Assembly (NCBI GenBank): GCA_900543215.1
Contig: UQQR01000036.1
Location: 1 to 14,588, forward strand
Reading direction: 5' to 3'
Source of the DNA: an uncultured Oscillospiraceae bacterium
GTDB taxonomy: Bacteria > Bacillota > Clostridia > Oscillospirales > Acutalibacteraceae
Length of the DNA: 14,588 bases
The notes beneath the pieces were generated by a model, which was not told where the DNA came from, did no database searches, and worked only from the letters and a program-made list of their open reading frames with translations. Made by a program: the position numbers and the translations under genes. The first letter of the stretch is position 1, and every line of letters begins with the position of its first letter. This document shows, in pieces, positions 1-4,804 of the stretch.

Positions 1-61
1 TGCCGTCCATCTTGGTGTCGTACCGAGCTTTGAGGCGTTTGGCTAATTCTTTCTGTAGCAT
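1..61 (-). CDS. N-terminal fragment of an unrecognised protein, cut by the window edge
   Basis: An ATG at 61 reads leftward without a stop to the window edge, giving about 20 residues that begin MLQKELAKRL and continue with a basic stretch ending in TKMDG. It is supported as a real start by an AAAGGAG ribosome binding site at 71-77 (complement strand), about nine bases from the ATG. The visible part is short, polar and probably helical; no family can be assigned. It lies downstream of the tRNA pair on the same strand but is separated from it by several terminator-like hairpins, the nearest ending just before the ribosome binding site. It may belong to an element inserted next to the tRNA genes, but nothing visible proves this. 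Confidence 0.5.
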   Translation of the reverse strand, partial: MLQKELAKRLKARYDTKMDG

Positions 62-83
62 ATTTGATTTCTCCTTTTTAGGG

Positions 84-124
84 TAATAAAAAAGGCAGAT
101 AGATTTTTGCTTTCTATCTGCCTT
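84..124 (-). terminator. Terminator or attenuator hairpin just upstream of the truncated gene
   Basis: Arms 92-103 and 113-124 pair perfectly over 12 bp with a 9-nt loop. Read on the minus strand, the stem is followed at once by a run of six U residues (complement of 88-93). This is a good intrinsic terminator. It lies only about 15 nt before the ribosome binding site of the truncated gene at 1-61, so it could act as a leader attenuator for that gene or simply block read-through from the tRNA genes. No convincing promoter was found between the hairpin and the gene. Confidence 0.7.
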
Positions 125-176
125 GCGTATCATTATTCGGTTGTGTGAGAGTTCAAAACCTTACATAAAGCGAAAA

Positions 177-205
177 CGACCGATTTACATCTACAAAATC
201 GGTCG
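177..205 (-). terminator. Terminator-like hairpin
   Basis: Arms 177-186 and 196-205 (core CGACCGATTT with its complement) form 10 perfect base pairs around a 9-nt loop. On the minus strand the stem is followed by GTTTTCGC, a short U tract. It is probably a secondary terminator downstream of the tRNA genes. Confidence 0.5.
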
Positions 206-228
206 CTGAAATTTTGCCGTATAAAACG

Positions 229-259
229 GTGAAAACCCCGATTTTATCGGGGTTTTCAC
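229..259 (-). terminator. Strong terminator of the tRNA operon
   Basis: Arms 229-242 and 246-259 pair over 14 bp, with a CCCCGAT/ATCGGGG core flanked by A4 and T4 and a 3-nt loop. The A/T flanks allow it to work in either direction. On the minus strand it follows the tRNA-Trp 3' end by about 28 nt, so it is the most likely end of the tRNA transcript. Confidence 0.8.
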
Positions 260-287
260 GGGCTATATCTTTTTTATAGCCTCTTTA

Positions 288-363
288 TGGCAGGGGCAGA
301 AGGACTTGAACCCTCGGCACTCGGTTTTGGAGACCGATGCTCTACCAACTGAGCTATACCCCT
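288..363 (-). tRNA. tRNA-Trp (anticodon CCA)
   Basis: A complete 76-nt cloverleaf on the minus strand with the 3' CCA encoded. The acceptor stem AGGGGTA pairs with TGCCCCT (one G-U pair), the D arm is AGCTCAGTTGGTAGAGC, the anticodon loop reads CTCCAAA, and the T loop contains GGTTCAAGTCC. It lies 22 nt after the CAU tRNA and is very probably co-transcribed with it from the promoter at 478-505. Confidence 0.96.
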
Positions 364-385
364 AAAAATAAAAAAAACGCTTGTC

Positions 386-462
386 TGGTGGACCATCACG
401 GACTCGAACCGCGGACCGACCGGTTATGAGCCGGTTGCTCTAACCAACTGAGCTAATGGTCC
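386..462 (-). tRNA. tRNA with CAU anticodon (elongator Met, or Ile2)
   Basis: A complete 77-nt cloverleaf on the minus strand with encoded CCA. The acceptor stem begins GGACCAT and pairs with ATGGTCC, the anticodon loop is CTCATAA on a CCGG stem, and the T arm holds GGTTCGAGTCC. The paired first base and the absence of three G-C pairs of initiator type exclude an initiator tRNA. Elongator methionine is the default reading. A tRNA-Ile2 whose C34 is changed to lysidine by TilS has the same anticodon sequence and cannot be excluded by eye. Confidence 0.93.
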
Positions 463-477
463 GAACAAGCAAGACTT

Positions 478-505
478 ATTATAGCATAAAAATCCGATTT
501 GTCAA
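478..505 (-). promoter_or_regulatory. Sigma-A promoter of the tRNA pair
   Basis: On the minus strand a perfect TTGACA (complement of 500-505) is followed after 16 nt by a perfect TATAAT (complement of 478-483). The CAU tRNA begins 15 nt downstream of the -10 element, as expected for a stable RNA promoter. Confidence 0.88.
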
Positions 506-536
506 TAGTATAAATTAACTTTTCTTTCAAAATTTT

Positions 537-1010
537 TCAAAGGTTGATTATTATCGGCATTACACCGTTTTTTTCTATATCTATCACCGCATAGCTCGCT
601 CTTCCGTCGCGAGGCTGCGAGCAGGAACCGGGGTTAACAATATATATACCGTCTTCATATAATATTCTTGAAACATGCGTGTGACCGTAAAGAACAATAT
701 CACAATTTCTTTCCGCGGCGGCATTTTTTAACCGTTCAATACCATACTTTACCGAAAGCGTGTGACCGTGTGTATAAAGAATATTATGTCCTGCTGCATT
801 TGCAACGGCAACAGAGGGGTATTCAGAGAAAAAGTCACAATTGCCCGATACAATATTAAATATTTTATTCGGATATTCATATTGCATATCCTCAATATCG
901 GCTGTTATATCGCCTAAAAAGAAAACCATATCAGAAGCAGGCTGTGCTTCAAGTATTTTACGGATAACACAGCTGTTTCTATGCGAATCTGAAATTACGG
1001 TAATTCTCAT
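537..1010 (-). CDS. YfcE/MJ0936-type metallophosphoesterase
   Basis: A 157-residue cytoplasmic phosphodiesterase of the calcineurin-like superfamily, YfcE/MJ0936 subgroup, whose members hydrolyse phosphodiester model substrates with two bound metal ions; the natural substrate is unknown. The full set of metal-binding motifs is present: SDSH near residue 8, FLGD near 32, SGNCD near 56, THGH near 80, YGHTH near 108 and NPGS near 126. The length is normal for the family. A GTG at 1019 in the same frame would add three residues, but the AGGTGG ribosome binding site at 1016-1021 overlaps it and is spaced five bases from the ATG at 1010, so the ATG is preferred. It is transcribed away from the unknown three-gene operon. 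A TATAAT on the minus strand (complement of 1027-1032) lies directly upstream, with a poor -35. Confidence 0.92.
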   Translation of the reverse strand: MRITVISDSHRNSCVIRKILEAQPASDMVFFLGDITADIEDMQYEYPNKIFNIVSGNCDFFSEYPSVAVANAAGHNILYTHGHTLSVKYGIERLKNAAAERNCDIVLYGHTHVSRILYEDGIYIVNPGSCSQPRDGRASYAVIDIEKNGVMPIIINL

Positions 1011-1080
1011 TTTGTCCACCTATTCTATTATATTTTGTATTCTCATAAAATTAAGAGTAGAAAAAAACGGAGGTATTGCT

Positions 1081-1341
1081 ATGAATAATGAAAAAATCGA
1101 TAAACAAAAGCTGTTAAAAGCACTGTTGGCGTCTTCCGGAGGTAAAATTAACCCAAACGCAATAAACGGCGCCGTGAACAACAACGATACCGGTGCGCTG
1201 TTAAACAGCCTGTCTGCCGAAGACCGTCAAAGAATTAACAGTGTTATGTCCGATAAAAAAAATCTTGAACAAACACTCAAAAGTCCGGAGGCACAGGCAA
1301 TACTCAAATCCATTCTAAAGGGCGGAGGAAAAAATGGATGA
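1081..1341 (+). CDS. Small helical protein of unknown function, first gene of a three-gene operon
   Basis: An 86-residue soluble protein with no recognised domain. It starts with ATG after a strong GGAGG at 1069-1073; in-frame sequence upstream of this is antisense to the phosphodiesterase gene and not part of it. The sequence is mostly polar and predicted helical: a Lys-rich start, a Gly/Asn-rich centre, the stretch SLSAEDRQRINSVM, and a C-terminal helix ending KSILKGGGKNG. No membrane segment, signal peptide or cysteine is present. Its end overlaps the next gene by 8 nt, and the GGAGG for that gene lies inside its last codons, so the two are translationally coupled. I believe similar small proteins next to the same neighbour occur in other Clostridia, but this is from memory and gives no function. 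Confidence 0.85.
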   Translation: MNNEKIDKQKLLKALLASSGGKINPNAINGAVNNNDTGALLNSLSAEDRQRINSVMSDKKNLEQTLKSPEAQAILKSILKGGGKNG

Positions 1342-1699
1342 TTTAAGCTCAAAGCTTACCGATATTCTGAACGACCCGGACAGTATGGAACGGGTGCGCC
1401 AAATGGCGGAGAGCATACTGGGCGGCTCGGATGAGCCGTCTTCTCCGCCCCCTCCTAAACCTGCGCTTCCCGATATAACCGATTTGGGCGGCGCCTTAGG
1501 CAGTGACGATTTAAGAACGATCGTGTCCGTAATATCAAAAATGAAAAGCTCCGGAAACGATACAAGAGTACAGCTTATTTATGCGCTTAAACCGCATCTC
1601 AGCGATGAACGCAAGGCACGGGCGGATACGGCAATAAAGCTTCTTAAGCTTCTTGATGTAATGCCGCTGATTAAGGAAAGCGGTCTTTTAAAGCTTTAA
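1334..1699 (+). CDS. Conserved clostridial hypothetical protein with proline-rich linker
   Basis: A 121-residue soluble protein without known function. It has three parts: an acidic helical N-terminus (residues 1-32, containing LNDPDSMERVRQMAESILGG), a low-complexity linker with PSSPPPPKPALP at about 36-47, and a helical C-terminal domain (about 58-121) with SKMKSSGNDTRVQLIYALKP, a run of Arg/Lys, and a hydrophobic tail. The layout (short helix with DPDSME, proline linker, C-terminal helices with an LxALKPxL-like motif) resembles a family of uncharacterised proteins that I recall from many Clostridia. The start ATG follows GGAGG at 1324-1328 by five bases and overlaps the previous gene. The next gene follows after 12 nt, so the three genes form one operon. 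Confidence 0.88.
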   Translation: MDDLSSKLTDILNDPDSMERVRQMAESILGGSDEPSSPPPPKPALPDITDLGGALGSDDLRTIVSVISKMKSSGNDTRVQLIYALKPHLSDERKARADTAIKLLKLLDVMPLIKESGLLKL

Positions 1700-1711
1700 A
1701 CGGAGGAGAAT

Positions 1712-2062
1712 ATGACCGAAAACGATTTTATGCGACAACAGCAGGCGGCGGTTGAGCGTATGCGTGAAATGAACGCAAGAGCCGCAAAAGCTCCCGGCGG
1801 TAACAAAATGCCGCCGGTACCGTCTTTTGTAAGGGTGCCGCCACAAAAAGACAATCAAGTTAAAGAAGAAACCGACAGCGCAAAAAATACCGAAAAAGAA
1901 ATACGAAAAGAGCCCAACGGATTTTTCGGTACCGAAATACCTTTTTTGGGCAAGCTTTTTAAGGAGTCTGACAGTACGCTTATACTCGGTCTTTTGTTGA
2001 TTTTGATGAGTGAAAAGGCTGATAAAAAGCTGTTATTTGCACTTGTTTACATATTGCTTTAA
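1712..2062 (+). CDS. Small protein with C-terminal hydrophobic anchor, third gene of the unknown operon
   Basis: A 116-residue protein of unknown function. The first about 80 residues are polar: a Gln/Arg-rich helix (DFMRQQQAAVERMREMNAR), then a disordered stretch rich in Pro, Lys and Glu. The C-terminus (about 82-116) is hydrophobic, with TLILGLLLILM, a short charged turn EKADKK, and LLFALVYILL running to the stop. It could be one interrupted membrane segment or a hairpin that anchors the protein with its N-terminus in the cytoplasm. There is no signal peptide. The ATG follows GGAGGAG at 1702-1708. As the last gene of the operon it may tether the two soluble partners to the membrane, but this is only inferred from layout. 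Confidence 0.87.
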   Translation: MTENDFMRQQQAAVERMREMNARAAKAPGGNKMPPVPSFVRVPPQKDNQVKEETDSAKNTEKEIRKEPNGFFGTEIPFLGKLFKESDSTLILGLLLILMSEKADKKLLFALVYILL

Positions 2063-2116
2063 ATGCCGTAATTTTTGCAAAAATGTTGTTTATGTAAACT
2101 CGGACAACCTTAGGAG

Positions 2117-2223
2117 TTATTCAACTTATCCACCGTTATATTAACATTTTAAACACCAAAAAGGGAAAAACTCCCGATTTTCCGTTTTGTTTCGGTGGAT
2201 AACTATGTTAATAAGTTGAATAA
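2117..2223. repeat. Mirror-arranged arrays of DnaA-box-like 9-mers
   Basis: Two 30-bp arrays face each other across 47 bp. The left array (+ strand) reads TTATTCAAC at 2117-2125, TTATCCACC at 2126-2134, 3 nt, then ATATTAACA at 2138-2146. The right array (minus strand, outside to inside) reads TTATTCAAC at 2223-2215, TTATTAACA at 2214-2206, 3 nt, then TTATCCACC at 2202-2194. Both have the spacing 9-9-3-9, with the second and third boxes swapped. The outer 13 bp (2117-2129 with 2211-2223) pair perfectly, and AGGA/TCCT flanks extend the symmetry with one bulged base. TTATCCACC and TTATTAACA each differ from the bacterial DnaA box TTATNCACA at one position. An AT-rich stretch lies at 2227-2263. 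This explains most of the 224-bp gap between convergent genes; the function is unknown. Confidence 0.6.
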
Positions 2224-2260
2224 TCCTTTATTCATAATAAAATGAATAAAAAATTTATGT

Positions 2261-2278
2261 AAAGCTTTCGAGCTTTTT
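2261..2278 (+). terminator. Weak terminator between convergent genes
   Basis: AAAGCT at 2261-2266 pairs with AGCTTT at 2271-2276 around a TTCG tetraloop, followed by a short T tract. The stem is short but the stable tetraloop helps. It lies between the unknown operon and the convergent AlkD-like gene. An AT-only hairpin at 2227-2250 precedes it. Confidence 0.45.
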
Positions 2279-2286
2279 CGACAATG

Positions 2287-2979
2287 CTATTTCCGTTTCA
2301 TTTTCTTTAATTTTCCCTTAAGCTCATCGGTAATTCGTCTTGATTCGACAGCTTTCTGTATTGCCTTATTATAAGTAACATCGTCAAGCGTACAGGTTTC
2401 CATAAACACAAGCGTTTTTTCGGTTTGCTTTGCAAGCGAAGTTGCCGTAAGCCACGCAACCCCCATCTTATAGTAGTAACCGTCATTTTTATATTTATCC
2501 GCAAGGCTTAACACGGTATCTATGTATTCGTCGGTGAGGTAATAGGTCATCAGCATCACGACGGCAATGCGCATATAATATGTTTTTCCGCTTTCTAAAA
2601 AATCAATAAGTTTTTCAAGAACAAAGTCTTTATTTTTCTCGCACTGCTTGAACGATTGACACAATATGTCGCAGGTGCTCCAGTTATCGGTATGCTCTGC
2701 GGCTTTGCAAAAATACCGCCAAAGAACCTCTATATCCGCCTTTATTTTACCGAGAACATAAGAGTATAAAAATAACATTTCCATACTTGAAAAATCACAC
2801 TCGTTTAAAAAGCTTTCCCCACACCCGTCGCGGCATATTTCATTTGCCAGCCTTTTAAGAGTCGGCAGTCTTACGCCGATAAGCGGATAATCCGATTTCT
2901 TTATAAGCCCGAACGAAAAATCCCTGTATTTCTCTTCCGAATTTTCGGTGAGAAATTTTTTTATCTCCGTTATACTCAT
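2287..2979 (-). CDS. AlkD-like DNA alkylation repair protein (HEAT-repeat glycosylase family)
   Basis: A 230-residue soluble protein of the DNA alkylation repair family, whose characterised member AlkD removes bulky or positively charged alkylated purines (such as 7-methylguanine and 3-methyladenine) without base flipping. It is all-helical, as expected for HEAT-like repeats. NWSTCD gives Trp100 and Asp104, the MRIAV stretch gives Arg137, and GVAWL gives Trp176; the order and spacing match AlkD Trp109, Asp113, Arg148 and Trp187. The C-terminal region is Lys/Arg-rich. The longest open frame starts 12 codons earlier at 3015, but the ATG at 2979 has GAGG eight bases upstream and is followed by MSITEIKKFL, the usual start of such proteins, so I chose it. 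It is divergent from the hemolysin III gene. Clostridial relatives of this subgroup are mostly uncharacterised, so substrate range is inferred. Confidence 0.88.
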   Translation of the reverse strand: MSITEIKKFLTENSEEKYRDFSFGLIKKSDYPLIGVRLPTLKRLANEICRDGCGESFLNECDFSSMEMLFLYSYVLGKIKADIEVLWRYFCKAAEHTDNWSTCDILCQSFKQCEKNKDFVLEKLIDFLESGKTYYMRIAVVMLMTYYLTDEYIDTVLSLADKYKNDGYYYKMGVAWLTATSLAKQTEKTLVFMETCTLDDVTYNKAIQKAVESRRITDELKGKLKKMKRK

Positions 2980-3078
2980 TTTATCTACCTCACATATTAT
3001 TGTATCATAATACAAAAGAAAAAAACATCTTTATTTTTTAACAAAAATGTAGTATCATATTATGATGTGAGGTGGAGT

Positions 3079-3759
3079 ATGAAAAGAACCAAAATTAAAG
3101 ACAGAGTTTTACCCGACTATACAAGGGGCGAGGAAATATTTAATATGGTATCACACATTGTCGGCGGTGCTTTCGGTATAGCGGCGCTTGCCACTTGTGT
3201 GGTAAAGGCATTTTTAAACGGTGATCCGTATCAGATTGTAAGCGCCTTTATTTACGGATTTTCGATGGTTTTGCTTTATACCGTTTCAAGCGTTTATCAC
3301 GGGCTTATACCCGAAACCGCAAAAAAGGTAATGCAGGTAATCGACCACTGTACAGTATTTATACTTATAGCCGGTACATATACCCCCGCTTCCCTGTGCT
3401 CGCTGAGAACGCACAGCACTCCCTTAGGCTGGACGGTGTTCGGGATTGTGTGGGGTGTTTCCGCGCTCGGAATAACGCTTAACGCAATAGATTTAAAGAA
3501 ATACCGCGTATTTTCCGGAATATGCTATATAGCCCTCGGCTGGTGCATAGTCTTCACGGGCAAAACCGCAATAGACGCCATAGGCAAAACAGGCTTTTTA
3601 TGGCTTCTTGCCGGCGGAATTTCATATACGGTAGGCGCAGTGCTTTACGGGATTGCGGGAAGAAGCGTACACCGCTATATGCATTCGGTATTTCACATAT
3701 TTGTGGTTATAGGAAGCATTTTACAGTATTTTTGCGTACTGTTTTATATATTGGTTTAG
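3079..3759 (+). CDS. Hemolysin III / PAQR-family membrane protein
   Basis: A 226-residue integral membrane protein with about seven transmembrane segments, family hemolysin III (YqfA/TrhA; PAQR superfamily). Conserved features are seen in order: TRGEE before the first segment, SHIVGG near residue 25, SSVYHG near 70, DHCTVFILIAGTYTP near 89, and the C-terminal HSVFHIFVV with two His (about 202 and 206). With Asp89/His90 and His74 these form the presumed zinc site of PAQR proteins. Bacterial members are linked to membrane lipid or fluidity homeostasis, and the hemolysin name rests on a Bacillus cereus protein. A GTG at 3067 is possible but lies within the ribosome binding site, so the ATG at 3079 is preferred. 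DegV follows after 11 nt, which fits a joint role in fatty-acid or membrane metabolism. Confidence 0.93.
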   Translation: MKRTKIKDRVLPDYTRGEEIFNMVSHIVGGAFGIAALATCVVKAFLNGDPYQIVSAFIYGFSMVLLYTVSSVYHGLIPETAKKVMQVIDHCTVFILIAGTYTPASLCSLRTHSTPLGWTVFGIVWGVSALGITLNAIDLKKYRVFSGICYIALGWCIVFTGKTAIDAIGKTGFLWLLAGGISYTVGAVLYGIAGRSVHRYMHSVFHIFVVIGSILQYFCVLFYILV

Positions 3760-3770
3760 GAGAATGAGAT

Positions 3771-4643
3771 ATGAAAGATTTTGTAATTGTAACGGATTCC
3801 TGCTGTGACCTTACGGATGCGCTTGCAAAAAAAGCGGAGCTTACCGTAATACCTATGGTACTGAATATTTCAGGCAATGAATACCATAATTACCTTGACG
3901 AAAGAGAGATAAGCTCAAAGGATTTTTACGCGAGACTGCGTTCGGGTGAAAACGCCTCCACATCTGCTGTAAATATGGATGTTTTCACCGGCGTTTTTGA
4001 AGATATTTTAAAGCAGGACAAGGATGTGCTGTATCTCGGATTTTCTTCGGGACTCAGCAGTACCTACCATGTAAGCACGCTTGTGGCCGATGAGCTTTCT
4101 AAAAAATATCCCGACAGCAAAATTTACTGTGTCGATACCCTTGCCGCTTCTATGGGAGAGGGATTGCTCGTTTATCTCTCGGCATTGCAAAAACAGGCAG
4201 GCAAAAGCATTGAGGAGGTCCGTGATTTTGCGGAAAACAATAAGCTTAAGCTTTGCCACTGGTTCACGGTTGACGACCTCAACCACCTGAAGCGCGGCGG
4301 AAGAGTTTCCGCAACTACCGCTTTTGTAGGTTCTCTGCTTAACATTAAGCCGATACTCCATGTTGACGATGAGGGCCACCTTATCAATGTCGGCAAGGTA
4401 AGAGGAAGAAAGATGTCTATTGAGACTATATTTGAAAATATGAAAAAAAGCGCGATCAACCCGTCCGAACAGATTGTATTCATAAGCCACGGCGATTGCG
4501 AGGAAGACGCACTTACGCTTAAGAAAATGGTAGAGAAGGAATTTCATCCGAAGGAAATTCATATTAACACAATAGGTCCGGTTATCGGCGCACATTCGGG
4601 ACCGGGTACTCTAGCTCTGTTCTTCTTAGGCACACATCGGTAA
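3771..4643 (+). CDS. DegV family fatty-acid-binding protein (FakB-like)
   Basis: A 290-residue cytoplasmic protein of the DegV family. Members bind one fatty acid, and the FakB subgroup presents it to the kinase FakA, which makes acyl phosphate for phospholipid synthesis. Seen here: VTDSCCDL at residues 7-14, STSAVN at 63-68 (carboxylate-binding Thr/Ser region), LGFSSGLSST at 89-98 with the conserved Ser, LKRGGRVS at 173-180, LNIKPIL at 190-196, and the C-terminal IGPVIGAHSGPGTLALFF at 268-285 with the conserved His275. Length is normal. GGAG at 3759-3762 overlaps the stop of the upstream hemolysin III gene, so the two are one operon. No FakA is in the window. The transcript ends at the terminator at 4664-4694. 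Confidence 0.95.
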   Translation: MKDFVIVTDSCCDLTDALAKKAELTVIPMVLNISGNEYHNYLDEREISSKDFYARLRSGENASTSAVNMDVFTGVFEDILKQDKDVLYLGFSSGLSSTYHVSTLVADELSKKYPDSKIYCVDTLAASMGEGLLVYLSALQKQAGKSIEEVRDFAENNKLKLCHWFTVDDLNHLKRGGRVSATTAFVGSLLNIKPILHVDDEGHLINVGKVRGRKMSIETIFENMKKSAINPSEQIVFISHGDCEEDALTLKKMVEKEFHPKEIHINTIGPVIGAHSGPGTLALFFLGTHR

Positions 4644-4663
4644 CAACTAAACATCAGAGAATT

Positions 4664-4694
4664 ACAAACCGCCCAAAAAGCGGTTTGTTTTTTT
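4664..4694 (+). terminator. Terminator after the DegV gene
   Basis: ACAAACCGC at 4664-4672 pairs with GCGGTTTGT at 4680-4688 over 9 bp with a 7-nt loop, followed by seven T residues. It is a canonical intrinsic terminator, and it ends only three bases before the -35 box of the copper operon. Confidence 0.92.
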
Positions 4695-4696
4695 GC

Positions 4697-4725
4697 TTGA
4701 CAAATACCCCCGTAGGGTATATAAT
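4697..4725 (+). promoter_or_regulatory. Consensus sigma-A promoter of the copper operon
   Basis: A perfect TTGACA at 4697-4702 and a perfect TATAAT at 4720-4725 are separated by the ideal 17 nt. Such a strong promoter needs repression, which fits the CsoR operator lying in the spacer. Transcription should begin near 4732, leaving a leader of roughly 70 nt before copA. Confidence 0.93.
4704..4720 (+). promoter_or_regulatory. CsoR operator
   Basis: ATACCCCCGTAGGGTAT is an imperfect inverted repeat (TACCC, 5 nt, GGGTA). Its complement reads ATACCCTACGGGGGTAT, which matches from memory the CsoR site of the Bacillus subtilis copZA promoter. It fills the 17-nt spacer between -35 and -10 and shares one base with the -10 box, so bound apo-CsoR would block RNA polymerase. 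Cu(I) binding to CsoR releases it. The csoR gene is the second gene of the operon, giving autoregulation. Confidence 0.9.
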
Positions 4726-4804
4726 CTATGCGGATACCAATAAAGTACTGTTTTAGAAATATGCTTCAAATTGGGTATAATACTTAAAAAGAAAGGAAAC
4801 TGTT

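Noticed and set aside
841..1080. Extension of the first unknown-operon gene upstream to 841 in the same frame
   Set aside because: It is antisense to the phosphodiesterase gene, and a strong GGAGG stands before the ATG at 1081.
2117..2223. Calling the mirror array the chromosomal origin oriC
   Set aside because: No dnaA, dnaN, rnpA or gyrase genes are near, and none of the boxes matches the DnaA consensus fully. It is left as an array of unknown role.
4008..4595. Long open frame of 195 codons on the minus strand inside the DegV gene
   Set aside because: It is fully antisense to a clear DegV gene and shows no recognisable protein or ribosome binding site.
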